The notes under the pieces were generated by a model. That model ran no database searches. It saw only the letters and a list, made by a program, of their open reading frames with translations, and was not told the DNA's origin. DNA of 64,000 bases from Narthecium ossifragum (lineage: Eukaryota > Streptophyta > Magnoliopsida > Dioscoreales > Nartheciaceae). The position numbers and the translations under genes are program-made. Where the stretch lies: positions 19,644,492 to 19,708,491 of the forward strand of contig OY986971.1 of the NCBI GenBank assembly GCA_963920575.1. The letters run 5' to 3'. Shown piece by piece: positions 43,711 through 56,243 of the stretch. Each line of letters begins with the position of its first letter. Within the stretch, counting starts at the first letter, position 1.

Positions 43711-44302
43711 AGAGACTTATATGGTGCAAATCGAAGGTTATCTCAACGAATCTTTATCATGGGAGTAGCAAGCATGCTGTGCCAAATTGTGCATTAAAAT
43801 CCAACTGGATCTGTCACAGTAGTGCATCACTTCTCGTTATATGAAAAGGTAGTACAGGTAACAGTAACACATCCTCTGCTCTCTTATTACCAAGACAGAG
43901 ACATTATAGAAGGCTGCTCTTCCATCTACCATGCTAGCTAGCTAGGAAGACAAGTGCCAGCAGGACAAAGAATGAAGGGGTGGTTGAAGGGTAGCCCATT
44001 AAGCCCCACAGCAGTTTTAAAACACATACGAAGAAGACGCGTCAAAGTAGCTAGCTATATATGATACCCTTGGGCCTTGGCATCATTTCTCCAACCACAA
44101 CCACTAATCAAAGCCAAGGGAATGCATATAGATAGAGACCCACACATCACAACAGTACGGTGGCGGTGGCCATGAAGGCGCAAGAGGATTTTGAGAGAGT
44201 GTTTGTGAGACCTAAATATAATAAGGGTATTTTAGTCCAATATAAGTTTAGAGACTTAATGATAAGTTGATATTTTATAAAAGACTTATTGGTAATTCTC
44301 CC
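43711..44302 (+). other. Promoter-like or gene-start segment in the MULE
   Basis: After AT-rich DNA there is TATATATGATAC (about 44055), a leader with CACAACCACTAATCAAAG, and an ATG at 44172 in GGTGGCGGTGGCCATGAAGG, followed by only a short open stretch (KAQEDFERVFV) before the inverted repeat. It could be a captured host promoter and first codons. I do not recognise the gene. Confidence 0.4.
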
Positions 44303-44344
44303 TTTATTTAAAGCATTTTTTTTCTTTTTGTTTTTTTTATGAAT

Positions 44345-44700
44345 AAAACTATTGGTCGTACACTGCTCTGATCCCTTAGGCTTTCTACTAGGCCCATGTA
44401 ACGGGATTTGGGCCAGTGGCTCTCCAGTCAGATGACCTAAAGGCACTAGGTGTTGAGGCACCCCTCAGGCTTAATTTCCCGAACCCAGGATGCCATGAAT
44501 CACAGCTGACCGCAAGCTTTTATTCAATACTAGCATGACTGTGCAATGCCTTGATCCCTTAAGCTTTCTTCAAGGCTCATTTAACGAGTGTTAGGTCAAT
44601 GACTCCCAAGCCAGACGGCTTTGGGGCATTAGGTGTTGAAGCACCCCTCGGACCTACTCACTTGAGCCTAGAAGGCTACGAATCAAGACTAGTCACTTTT
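44345..44700. repeat. Two degenerate tandem units of about 175 bp in the Athila 3' region
   Basis: Both units carry CTGATCCCTTAGGCTTTCT-like sequence, then GGCACTAGGTGTTGAGGCAC and ACCCCTCGG. They border a T-rich run on the plus strand, as does the duplicated module in the other Athila-type element. Confidence 0.8.
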
Positions 44701-44702
44701 AG

Positions 44703-45824
44703 TAAACTGGTTCTTGGCCTCTAACTTGGCTTCGTACCCTACTACAAGTCATCTCACTCGAATGTAAATAGCCTTGGATTTCCAATCTATCAAGGTCCCC
44801 CAATCAAACATTACTTGCCCCCTCATACAAGTGTAAGTGCACAAGTGGATTGGATCACTTAAATGTATTTAATGCATGGCAATCAGAATTAAAGTAGAAG
44901 AATAACACTACTCATGAAGTGATTCGCCAAATTTTACAACGCATGAGAATCAAGATGAATTATGCAATAATCATCCATGCTAGCATTAGAATTGAAATTT
45001 TTTCGCATATTTACCACTCAAATAAACATGTGACTCAACATAGGTCGATCATAGGTTATCTATAAACATGATGAAATCATACCCCCTAACTTAAGTGGGT
45101 TTGTCCTCAAGCACGGAAGAAGGGTAAAGTGTAGAGATAACCTCGTGAAGCTGTATAGGAAAATGTAACCTTGGTGATAAATACAAAGTAGATGAGAGCC
45201 AAGGTTAGTCGTGAACACCTAGTGATATCGTGATATCAAAATGTCATATATCGAGTTGCAATCCATAGTATTTCTGCCCTGTAAAATCATAGAGGAAGTA
45301 CCCATAATAGCATTATGGAAATCAAAGAATAGAGATGCACATTTTGGAGAAAAATCGGGCAACATTCCCTCTATTTATTCAATAAGCATAAGGGATGTAC
45401 AAAGATGCCATTTGCATCCAAACATATATACATCCATTCACAAATACATTGCCACATCTTCATTTACAAGCATACATCCACAATAACATAAGCACAACAA
45501 AATCTTTATCCACCCATCCACCATGACAATCACCCACGGGGCACACCCCCAAAGCAAAAAATCATGTATATAAATACCCAATATTAAAGATGGCAACCAT
45601 AGCAAAAGTGGAGCAATGGAGTACAAAAATTTCCCACCCACCAAACACACAAAGAATACGCTCCAACCATCGACAAAATACAAAATTGACCTCTAGATAA
45701 AGTCTATCATCAAGAACAAGCCCCTAGTACTACATGCCTCTAGATGCAAGAAACCTAAAAAGTAAACATGCAACCAAGCAAGCATCTAGGCGACATGCAA
45801 ACCGCTGAGCTGAAAGGACACGTA
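44703..45824 (-). other. Non-coding 3' region after ORF3
   Basis: AT-rich DNA with only short ORFs lacking recognisable domains. It links ORF3 to the tandem units and the 3' LTR. Confidence 0.6.
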
Positions 45825-47291
45825 TCATCCCTGAGGTCTCGGCTCTGGAAAGGTAAGAGGTCGATATGGAACGATAGCGGTGACCGGCGGAGGAGGAGGG
45901 TGGAGGTCATCGAGACGCGCGAGGATACGTGAGGCAACCTGGTAAAGTGCGGAGACGTCCTGGCGAAGGCCGGATATGTCCTCTCGAAAGGCGGCGTCAC
46001 GCGCGTCTACCGCGTCCAAACGATGGAGCACGGCGTCCTGAAGCGCTCGGTGCTCACGATAAATCTCGTCCAAGGTAGGGTGCTCCACGGGTCCAAACTA
46101 TGGCGATGTATGTACAGGTCTCGGCTGTCGTATGGGCGCGCCGACCTTTCGCATGTAGCCAAGGACCTTGCCCCAGGTGGCGGCACCGAAGTAGGCAAGC
46201 CTGAGGGCCTCGGTAGAAACGGTCGGCTCGCCCTCCGGGACAAGATCCTGACTGGATAAGAAGGATGAAATCAGGTTCGGGTGCGGGACAACTTTGTTGT
46301 CATAGCTCGGTTTCCGGTCCCGAACCACCCCGTGGTAAAACTGCGTCATATCCTCTAAAATCTGTTGAGGTATGTAGAGCGCCCACTCCTTGGCCAACAA
46401 CCACAATGTGCAAAGCCAACAACCAATCCGATATTGGTCATAGTCGTTCTGAAAGACGTTGCGGCGCAAGATCTCGTCGATCAACCAAAATGAGCCCTGC
46501 AGCTCGACATGCGTAAATGTGCCTCCGCCCGTGCATACCGGGTGGAGGAAGAGGTGAGCATCGGAGTCCCGAACGTACAACTCCTCGGGTCGGAATTTGT
46601 AAAAGTTCAGGGCAGCGAATAGGAATCCCCAAAACCTCCGAGATGGTTTTGGACGTTAATGTAACCTCGACCCCTTCAATCACGGATGAGAAGCCACAGG
46701 CGGGGAAGGATCCATCAGTAGCATCATCCCTATCATCCTTGTAGGCGATGACTTTCATGTTCTGGTAGAACATGCAGACAAGCCTAGGGTACACCGTGGT
46801 CTCAGGTGTGCACAGAGGTAGAAGACCACGGCTTTTTAGGATTGCGATGGACTCCTGGGCATGCTCGATAGTACGAAAGAAATCAACATCGAAAGTGAAT
46901 TTGAGGTTTACCTCCCGCTGCCATTGCAGAAGTAGACCTCGGACGACCGTGGGCGCAGTGGAAGGCCGGACATTCTTCTTGAGCTTCTTGGATTGGCGAG
47001 GGTTGGATGAAGAAGCAGTTGAGGTTTTCCTTTTTGATGTTATCGGAGCCGTGGGCAATGCGGCCGGAGCTCTCGCGGTCCGCACCGGCCGTGTGGAAGA
47101 AACAGGAGGGGTGGCAGTTTATCGTGAAGGTGGTGAAGTAGGAGGGTGGAAGCTTATCGTGGAGGTGTCGGAGGTCCTGGAAGCCTCGCTAAAGGAGTGG
47201 AGGGAGGCCTTGCCGGTGGTGTGGAAGATGAAGCGGCGGCCTTTCCTTTCTCGACGGCCTTTTTGGTGGCGGCGGTTGACTTGCGGCCCAT
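45825..47291 (-). pseudogene. Athila ORF3 (envelope position), frameshifted
   Basis: Minus strand. A start at 47291 reads MGRKSTAATKKAVEKGKAAA. The frame breaks, then continues with PITSKRKTSTASSSNPRQSK, a basic region, and NLKFTFDVDFF, YPRLVCMFYQNMKVIAYKDD, SVIEGVEVTLTSKTISEVLG. After another shift near 46610 comes ELYVRDSDAHLFLHPVC, LQGSFWLIDEILRRN and CWLCTLWLLAKEWALYIP. A TAG precedes HPTLDEIYREHRALQDAVLH and DISGLRQDVSALYQVASRIL, a coiled-coil end. The middle resembles the putative plant transposon protein domain found in extra ORFs of Athila-like elements (recalled). No transmembrane segment is evident, so it is not clearly an envelope protein. Confidence 0.72.
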
Positions 47292-47583
47292 CGGAGGTAA
47301 GTAGACGAAGGTGGTCGGCTTGAGGAGAAGAGGAACGACGAATGTGGCCGGCGAAGAGGAGCTCGTTGGAAGAGAAAGCGCAGCCGGCGGGAGGAGAAGA
47401 GGAAATGTGGAGATATGTAACGGCGTCAGGGTCGATTGAGGGAAGGGAAGTGATGGGGAGAGGTCGCGGACGCACTGAGAGGTGGAAGGCGATGTGATTT
47501 GGTCGGAGAACCGGCGGCGCGATGGTCAGAGACGGAGACGAAGAGAGGCAGCGGCGGGGTCGACTGAGGGAAGAAGGGGGGGA

Positions 47584-48185
47584 AAGATCGATCTTAGGGC
47601 TTGTGAGCCCTAAGTCGATCTCCCTCCTATATATATTTTTTAACAATCCCCGCAAAAGATTGATCTTTTGCAGGGAGAAAGATCGATCTTTTGATACGTG
47701 GCAGCATCATAAAAGGATCTGGCTTAAGGCGCGCTGACGTGTACAAGTAAGATCAATCTTCTTCACTTGGCCTCTCAGCTAAGATGGGGCAAAGGTAAGA
47801 GCGATCTTCCATGCAAGAAGCTCGATCTTACTGTCTCTGAGAATTGCAGAAACTCCGTAAAAGATCGATTTTCAAGTGATAAAAGATCGATCAACTCAAA
47901 ACCATCCCTCTGTCACAATTAAATGCGCAAGAAAGATCGATCTCCAGTGACGAAAAGATCGATCCCCTCAAAACCATCCCTTTGTCACAATTAAATGCGC
48001 AAGAGAGATCAATCTTCAGTGACGGAAAGATCAATCACCTCAAATCCATCCCTCTGTCACATTTAAATGCGCAAGAGAGATCGATCTTCAGGTGACGAAA
48101 AGATCGATCATTCATACCCAAGCTTCAGCTCCTATACAAACGGATGCAAAGGATCGATCTTCACACCTCGGAAGATCGATCTTTT
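47584..48185 (-). promoter_or_regulatory. Internal palindrome array and TATA box upstream of ORF3
   Basis: About eighteen GATCGATC-type sites, in facing pairs, lie between the end of pol (48536) and ORF3. In element sense most of the array (48185-47650) is followed after about 15-20 bp by TATATATA (47628-47635) and then by ORF3 about 340 bp on. Decayed units read GATCAATC. This repeats the U3 arrangement inside the element, so I infer an internal promoter for ORF3. Confidence 0.65.
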
Positions 48186-48535
48186 GCATACAAAAACGCA
48201 AAATAGAGCTAAAAACCTGGGAACTTGCTCGACACTCCACATGCATGAATACTAGACTCCTTAGGCGTTAAAATACCATAGTGGAAACACTCCAAGCCAT
48301 TCAATTCATCAATCATCACACAAATTCAACAAAAACCATCTTAACATCACAATCATCCACACAAAAATCGATTAAAAAACACACTAAAATCAAACATGCA
48401 AATAATTGAAAACACAATCAATCATGCAAAGTAGAAATATCACACACACAATTATCAAAAATACGAGGAAAGGATGGGTTGCCTCCCACCAAGCGCTTGA
48501 TTTACCGGCTCTAGCTTGACACAATGCATGCACTA

Positions 48536-51479
48536 TCACTCATAATTCGGTTCATTCAAGATCATGGTGGTTTCTAAGGTGAGTGAATTTTCAACATAAG
48601 GTTTCAACCTTTGGCCATTTACTTTGAAAGTAGAACCGGACTTGGGATTATGGATTTCAATAGCCCCATGAGGAAAAACTTGAGTGACTTGGAAGGGGTC
48701 ATTCCATCTAGATTTGAGCTTTCCCGGAAAGAGCCAAAGCTTGGCATTGGAAAGCCAAACCTTATCACCAATATTGAACGTTTTACGGATGAGGAACTTG
48801 TCATGATAGGCCTTTGTCCGGGCCTTATAAATGAGGGCATTGTCATAAGCCTTATTTTGGAGTTCCTCTAACTCATCTAGTTGAAGCAATCGAGCATCAA
48901 GGCCGGTGGGTAACCAATTAATCTTAAGAATATTCAACCAGGCCTTATCCATGAGTTTTATAGGTAGGCGGCAGTGCCTTCCATAAACCATCCGATAGGG
49001 TGACATCCCTATGGGTGTCTTGTAAGCGGTCCTATATGCCCACAAGGCAACATTTAACCTCATGGACCAATATTTTCTGTCTGAACGCACCACCTTTTCA
49101 AAGATACGCTTGATTTCACGATTAGACACATCCGCTTGCCCACTCATTTGAGGATGGTATGGTGTGGCAACCTTATGGGAGATGTTGTATTTGTCAAGGG
49201 TGGCTCAGAAATGCCTATTCATGAAATGTGACCCTCCATCACTTATGATAGCCTTAGGGTGACCAAATCGAGAGAAGATGTTGGCATGAAGGAATGTGAT
49301 GACAACTCGATGATCATTAGTCTTAGTGGCTATGGCTTCTATCCACTTCGAAACATAATCAATGGCCAACAAAATATACACGTTTCCATTTGAGGGTGGA
49401 AAAGGGCCCATTAAATCAATGCCCCACACATCGAAAACTTCGCATTCAAGAATAGGATTTTGGGGTATCTCATTCCGCCTAGAAATGTTGCCAAGTTGTT
49501 GTGTCAGGAAAGATAGTGGGCCAATAGAAATCGGAATGAAAGATTTTGGCCGCGGTTCGTCGGCCCGAAAAATGTCCTCCACATGCGCGAGAGTGGCATG
49601 CCGTCAAGATAGAAATGATTTCCGATTCGGGCACACAACGCCTCATGATTTGATCTGGACAATGCTTAAACAGGGTTGGATCATTCCAAACATATGATTT
49701 GACTCAAAAGAAGAACTTGTCCCGGTCTTGCTTAGACCAATGAGAAGGAGTACGACCGGACACAATGTAATTTACAATATATGCAAACCAAGGCTTTGGC
49801 GCTTGATCCACTACCAAAAGATGTTCATCGGGGAACGAATCATTGATTGGCGAAGAATCGTCGATCACATCCAAAGGAAGTCTAGCAAGGTGGTATGCTA
49901 CAACGTTCAAAGCTCCCTTCTTATCCCTCAACTCAAGATCGAACTCTTGAAGAAGCATGATCCAGCGGACTAATCGAGGTTTGACCTCTTTCTTGGTGAC
50001 GAGATATCGAAGGGCGGAGTGGTCCGTGAAAATGACAACTTTAGATTCAAGAAGATAGGACCGGAATTTCTCTAAGGCAAAGATCACGGCTAGAAACTCT
50101 TTCTCGGTGGTGGTATATTTCACTTGGGCCTCATTCAAAGTTTTGCTCGCATAGTAAATGACTCGAGGAAGTTTGTCAATTGTTTTCCCCAGAATGACAC
50201 CTACGGCATGATTGGAAGCATCACACATGATCTCAAAAGGATGATCATAGACCGGAGGATGAACAATGGGTGCCGAAGAGAGTGAATCATGAAGGGTGCG
50301 AAAAGTGTGAAGGCATGAATCATCGAATACGAATGGCACATCCTTAGCAAGCAAGGCACAAAGAGGCCGGAAGAGTTTGCTTAAATCCTTTATGAATCGT
50401 TTATAGAACCCAGCATGGCCCAAGAACGATCGGATTTGACGAACCGAAGAGGGAGAAGGAAGTTTGGAAATGAGTTCAAGCTTGGCTCTATCGACTTCCA
50501 TCCCTCTACTAGAAATCACATGGCCAAGGACGATCCCCTCACTAACCATAAAATGACTTTTCTCCCAACTCAAGACAAGGCTAGTCTCTTCACACCTAGC
50601 AAGAACTTTAGTCAAATTCACAAGGCATGATTCAAATGTTTGGCCAAAGACGGAGAAATCATCCATGAAAATCTCTAGGAATTGCTTAATCATGTCCCCA
50701 AAGATAGAAAGCATGCATCGTTGGAAAGTGGCTGGGGCTTTGCAAAGGCCAAATGGCATGCGTCGATATGCGAAAGTGCCATAGGGACATGTGAAGGTAG
50801 TCTTTTCTTGATCATTGGGATCTTTGGTTACTTGATTGTATCCGGAGTAGCCATCAAGAAAACAATAGTAAAATTGGCCCACGAGTCTTTCCAAGATTTG
50901 GTCAATGAATGGCAAGGGAAAATGGTCCTTCCTAGTCAAGGCGTTCAAGCGCGTATAATCAATGCAAACCCTCCATCCCGTGGTCTGGCGAGTTGGGATA
51001 CTCTCTCCCTTATAATTTTTAACCACCGTAATTCCTGATTTTTTAGGGACGACTTGGGTTGGGCTAATCCATTTAGAATCCGAAATAGAATAAATGATAC
51101 CCACATCCAACAGTTTGACCACCTCGTTCATCACCACCTCTTTCATGAGAGGATTAAGGCAGCGTTGCATCTCCCTCATAGATTTAGTTTCATCCTCCAA
51201 ATGTATGTGATGCATGCATATCGAGGGGTCTATGCCTCTAAGATCGGCGATGCACCACCCTATAGCTCTTCTATGTAATTTAAGAACTCTAAGAAGTTGA
51301 GACACTTGGGATTTGGTCAACGAAGAAGAGATAATCACCGGAAGAGTGTGTTTAGGTCCAAGGAAGGCGTATTTGAGATTGGAGGGTAATGTCTTGAGCT
51401 CTAAAGAAGGTGGCACGACCAAAGATGGTAACGCCGGAGTTGAAGAAGTGGAAGGTAATGGCTCAATCGGGGGTTTCCG
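48536..51479 (-). pseudogene. pol: Decayed Athila pol (RT, RNase H, integrase)
   Basis: The RT/RNase H ORF (51422-49704) has [43 protein letters not shown] and [15 protein letters not shown] at about 49704 breaks the start of integrase. The zinc finger keeps CGGHFSG but its second Cys pair is lost in a deletion near 49500. The core reads [16 protein letters not shown] (then TGA at about 49205) and [11 protein letters not shown] (49147-48536). The C-terminal part [14 protein letters not shown] region precedes [19 protein letters not shown]. Same lineage as the element at 17600-27420 but a different family. Confidence 0.92.
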
Positions 51480-54188
51480 CTACGAAATTTCACAAACGTC
51501 ATCATATAAATCAAGAGCACTTGAATCCTTGGGAACTTCGTCACTATCGAGCTTGAAAACCGATGCAAATTCATTGAAATCGCCATTCTTCTCATGCAAA
51601 TCCGAAAAATAAACATTTAAATTCGGAAAATCGATGTTCAAATCCGGCAAATCTTGCTTGTACACAACATCATCACTCAAGATGGACACATCACAAGCAT
51701 CTTCAAAACTTAACAATTTATGCATTGCATCATCCACACAATTATCCACTTCATCATCATTCACCAATGCATTAACCATAAAACAATCATCATCGTATGC
51801 ATGATGCTTAGATGAATGGAATATGTCTAGGCGAAGCTCCATGTTGCCGAATGTGACCGTCATAATGTCGTCCCTACAATTAATGTAAGTGTTGGCCGTA
51901 GCCAAGAAGGGTCGACCAAGAATTATGGGGATGGTTTTCTTAGTTTGAATCACGGGTTCCATGTCTAAAACCAGAAAATCCACCGGGAAGACACATCGGT
52001 CAACCTTGACTAGTGCGTCCTCAAAAATACCCCTTGGGGTCTTAATAGATCGGTCGGCTAATTGTAAAGTCATCGCAGTAGGCTTGAGCTCGCCTATGCC
52101 AAACTTGGAATACAATGAGTAAGGCATGAGATTCACGCTTGCTTCCAAGTCTAACAAAGCTCCCTCTATCACACGGTCCCCTATGGTGCATGAGATGGTC
52201 GGGGTCCCAGGGTCCTTAAGCTTAGGAGGGAGGTCGCATCGAAGAATTGAACTTACTTGCTCAGTCAAGAAAATTTTCTTAGAAATATGGGACCTAGATT
52301 GCCTTTTATGAATGTAAAGCTCCTTAAGGAACTTAGCATAAGATGGGATTTGTTTGATAGCATCTAGAAGAGGAAGGTTGATGTGGACTTTCTTGAACAC
52401 TTCCATCATTTCATCAAGTCTAGGATTCTTGAACGGAGTTGAGGTTGGGTCCACTAGAGCCTCGGGAAAAGGAATTTTAGGAAAATACGTCTTAGGATTT
52501 GGCTCGGTATCCTTGGATGATGTCATGTTTAGCGATGCATGTAGATCTTCAATGGGCTCATGAGGGTTTGGGATAGGCATGTCATGTGATGCATTTGGTT
52601 GCGTAGACACATGCAAATCCTCATTTATTGATGGATGCGAATGAGATGCATGCTCTTGATTAAGAGTATCCTCCGTAGGTTTCTCAATATTGGCAAAAGT
52701 TTTACCACTCCGAAGGGTCGTGATGGCTTGAACTTGCTCATGGGATGAATCAATAGAATATTGGCCCTTGGGATTAAGAATGGGTTGGCTAGGCAATCTC
52801 CCTTCTTCCCTTCTTGAGATGGCATTGGCCAATTGGCCCAATTGCACCTCCATGTTTGCTATAGATTGAGAATGGGAGTGAAGTAATTGGGTGCTAGCTT
52901 CAAAAGAATCCAAGGCCTTCAAAAGTCTCTCATCAATGTTTTGGTTTCCCTTTGGTTTTCGAGAATGAGAAGGTTGGCTTGTAGGAATTTGAGAATGAGA
53001 AGGCTCATATGGTCGAGATCCCCAAGGTTGAGGTGGTTGAGCTTGATACGGTGCTTGGGGAGAGTAAGCTTGGGGAGGCCGATATGACGGTTGGAATGGA
53101 TGAGCTTGGCCTTGAGAATTAGGAGGATATGCCGATTGGAATTTTTTAGGGTAATTTGGGGCTTGAGTGCCCATGGGTGGTGGCCTTGGGTTGAAAGAAT
53201 TAGGTTGTTGGCCGGGTGTCCTCCAAGAAAAATTTGGATGGTCTCTCAAACCGGGATTGTACGTGTTGGAATACGGATCATAAGCCGGTTTGGATTGTCC
53301 ATAAATCGCATTGACATGTTCTTGCACTAGCTCGGGATAATGGCATGCCAAATGGCAATCAGTTACATCATGGCCGGGATTGGAGCACAAGAAACAACGT
53401 TCCCTCGAAGATGAGGGCGACAAAGGATTAGAGGAAGCAACTTGATTTATAGTTTGGGTAAGGACTTGATCAAGCTTCCTACTCAAAGCGTCGACTTGTT
53501 GGGCAAGCTGGGTTGACTCATTAAGCTCAAGAATTCACCTAGAAGTAGGTTGACTCGAAGACCCTCGGTTGTTTTTAGAGGAAGAGGAATGGTGTTGGGA
53601 GTTCTCGGCAAGTTTCTCGAAAAGTTTCCAAGAATCATCAAGAGGGTTTGTGATAAAGACTCCCCCACACGCGGTATCAATAGTCAATTGGTACCTCTCC
53701 TTAAGACCTTTGTAGAAATTTTCCACGATAGCCCCTTGCGAAAATTGATGATGCGGACACTTCATAAGAAGTTCTCTATAGTGGTCCCAAGCTTCATGGA
53801 ACGCTTCATCATCGGCTTGTCTAAAAGATGCAATCTCTTGGCGAAGATCACTAGTTTTAGTGATTGGAAAGAATTTAGCAAGAAATTGGGCTTGTAGTTG
53901 AGGTCAAGTTGACATAGATCGAGGTTCCAAAGAAGTAAGCCAATATTTGGCTTTACCCTTGAGAGTGAAGGGGAACAATTTAATTCTCAAAGCGTCTTCG
54001 GTAAAATTGTTGACCCTTATCATAGAACTTATTAAAATAAATTCTTCAATATGGTTGTAAGGGTCCTCGTGGGATAATCCATGAAAGGCCGAAAAAGATT
54101 GTAGAAATTGAGGTTTAATCTCATAATGGGCCACCTAAATCACCGGGGGTTGGATGCAAGAATTTGAGGTGAAAGAATTAGGGATATA
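51480..54188 (-). pseudogene. gag: Decayed Athila gag and protease
   Basis: Minus strand. Capsid parts at 54134-53535 (HYEIKPQFLQSFSAFHGLSH, MKCPHHQFSQGAIVENFYKG). Then the ORF 53486-51480 has CFLCSNPGHDVTDC, DPYSNTYNPGLRDHPNFSW, a long proline and glutamine-rich linker, and the protease LLDLEASVNLMPYSLYSKFG. In Athila proteases this motif is DLGAS, so Gly is changed to Glu next to the catalytic Asp. Stops near 54120, 53900 and 53535 break gag, and a TAG at 51480-51482 separates it from pol. Confidence 0.9.
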
Positions 54189-55784
54189 TGATGAGTGCAT
54201 GAAAGTGCACTCTGAATAACCTTAAAACCATCTCAATTGCTATATCTTCACCCTTAATCAACTTCTTTAGCACTATTTTTATAGTAAATGTTACTTCACA
54301 TAGTTGCTTGGAAAATGCAGGAAATTGGAGCTGAAAGAAGCTGAAAAGATTATATGGGTCGACTTGGAAGATGAACCTGTACCTGATGATGAAGAACCAG
54401 ATAATGTGCCATATATGGTTGAAAAGTTCTTGAAGTCTAGTTTCTGGAGAATTTTATGATTCGTGATTCCGAGTTTTCTAGAGGAAGTTACAACATTTTT
54501 CGTACCAGTGCGCAGTGCTGAGTGAATAGTGGAATCCTCACGGTCGACCGTCAAATCCTCACGGTCGACCGCGGAGCCCGAAAATCATCACGGTCGACCG
54601 TAAGATGCTCACGGTCGACCGTTGCATCGACCGTCAGCCTCTGTCAACGAAAATACTTCGCAGGGTCGATGCGAAGATCGACCGCAGTTTATCAAAATAA
54701 ATTGTGCACCTCACGATCGACCGTCAGGGTCTCACGGTCGACCGCCAGATCAGCCAGGGGCGTATAACGGGTTTAACCTTAACCCGAGTTTGCTAATTCT
54801 TGGACCCTATAAATAGGAAACTTAGGGTTACTCAAAGGAGTTCTTGGACGTTTTTGGAGGCTATTTTCTGGACGTTTCCCAAAGGAAGAAGATGAAGGAA
54901 TCTCCATCCATGGCCGAGTAATCCGCGGGCATGGTGGACGGATGATCTAGTGAGGACTAGGGCTTCTTCTCCAACAATGGTTCATAGTTTTTAATCTTCA
55001 TTGTTAAACTCTTTTCTATGTATTGGATCTTCAAATATTATTTTCAGATTATAGATTTCTATGTGGATGATAAATATTATGAATCCAGTCATGCTTCTTT
55101 CATGATCTTATAATCCCATAGTCTTCTCATTTGATTCTCCTACCGAGTCTTCCGAGACCTTTGCTATGCATTGCCCGTAGTGACAATTGGTATTGTGTAT
55201 TCTTAGGGATCTGGTGACACAAGGTTGGGGCTCTATCATGAGGAATCTTTGCTATGCATTGCCGATTGTGAGAGTTGGTATTGTGTATTATTAGAAATCC
55301 GGTTAGATAGAGTTAGGGCTTTGTCCCGATGAACTTTTGCTACGCGTTGCCTGTAGTGACAGCCGGTATCGTGTATTATTAGGTTTGGTTGGATGAAGTT
55401 AGAACTATAAAAAGGAAGAACTAATCGTAGGAGGAGACATTTATAAATTTTGTTAGGTTTATAGTTCCATATCTTCCGGTTAAGGTGATTGGGATGTGAA
55501 TCCCTTAACTGAATATCATATGAACCGTTGAGAAGAGAAGAACCTAAATCCGAGTGAAGTGATTCCTGAAGCCTAGCCTCATCAAAATCCTGATATCTCT
55601 AGTTAACCTTACATTATCATTAACTCCTTTGATCTAATTTAGTTACTTCTCAAGTTCTTGTTTGTCTTCAATTCATTGTTATTTGTATTTCTGGATCTTT
55701 CCTGCTTGTCTCTCTGTGGGATTCGACCTCTCTTATGCTGTACTGCACCGCGACCGCTGTGCGTGACACATTTGAGCGATATCA
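54189..55784 (+). mobile_element. Solo LTR inside the Athila gag
   Basis: 1596 bp, TGATGAGTGCATG to GAGCGATATCA, with ATATA duplicated (54184-54188 and 55785-55789). Removing it joins the gag frame RRAMKDFYI to PNSFTSNSCIQPP on the minus strand. It has the array 54538-54748 and a TATA box (TATAAATA) at 54808-54815. A set of three repeats of CTTTGCTATGCATTGCC (55160-55380) lies further down. Confidence 0.93.
54538..54748. repeat. CACGGTCGACCGT palindrome array
   Basis: About ten sites, most of them exact ACGGTCGACCG, spaced 14-30 bp, ending 60 bp before the TATA box. Same core as the Copia arrays although this LTR is Gypsy-type. Confidence 0.93.
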
Positions 55785-56243
55785 ATATAAAAGTCCTTCA
55801 TGGCCCTACGACCTTGGTTTTCGAGTTGGTGAAGATTGGCCAGAGGGTCGGGAAGATCAAGAGGATCAGGGTTATCCATGGATGAATGAGAATGAGCTAA
55901 TGGTTTATGCGATACAACACGAGAATTCAAAAATGCTTGCAATGTAATATCAAAATCGGAATCCTCATGCACACTCATTCACACATCACGAAGAGCATAC
56001 AAGGTTGAGAAATACAAACAGTGCACTCTCGGTGACATGTTGTTGACGATCGCTCCTCCTCCGCTCGAAAGGATGCTCCGTCGTTCCCCCTTTCGATCAC
56101 AAAAAGATATGACAATATTAGTACGATTCTATTTTTGGTCTTTTATATAGTAGGTAAAAGAAAAAAAACTAACTGGAAAGAAAACTACACTAAGTAAGCT
56201 ACTCAAAACTAATTATTACTCCCCGGCAACGGCACCAAAATTT
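55785..56243 (-). pseudogene. gag: Athila gag N-terminus, leader and primer site
   Basis: Minus strand ORF from about 55978: MSVHEDSDFDITLQAFLNSR, a Pro/Leu-rich stretch, then NQGRRAMKDFYI at the solo LTR border. The leader (55979-56219) has no ORF. The primer site on the plus strand is TCCCCGGCAACGGCACCA (56220-56237), the tRNA-Asp site with one mismatch (G to A). Confidence 0.85.

Larger units (their letters stand above)
41841..44302. mobile_element. Non-autonomous Mutator-like element with 9-bp TSD
   Basis: 2.46 kb. The left end is CGGATAATTACCGATTAGTC and the right end on the minus strand GGGAGAATTACCAATAAGTC. TTTATTTAA is duplicated exactly (41832-41840 and 44303-44311). Further inward both ends share GACTAAAATACCC-like sequence. 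It contains a hAT fragment, a (TA)n run, a large inverted minisatellite and a stretch that looks like a host promoter. No transposase was found. Confidence 0.88.

Noticed and set aside
45825..47291. ORF3 as a true envelope protein
   Set aside because: No signal peptide or transmembrane segment can be seen; position alone is not enough.
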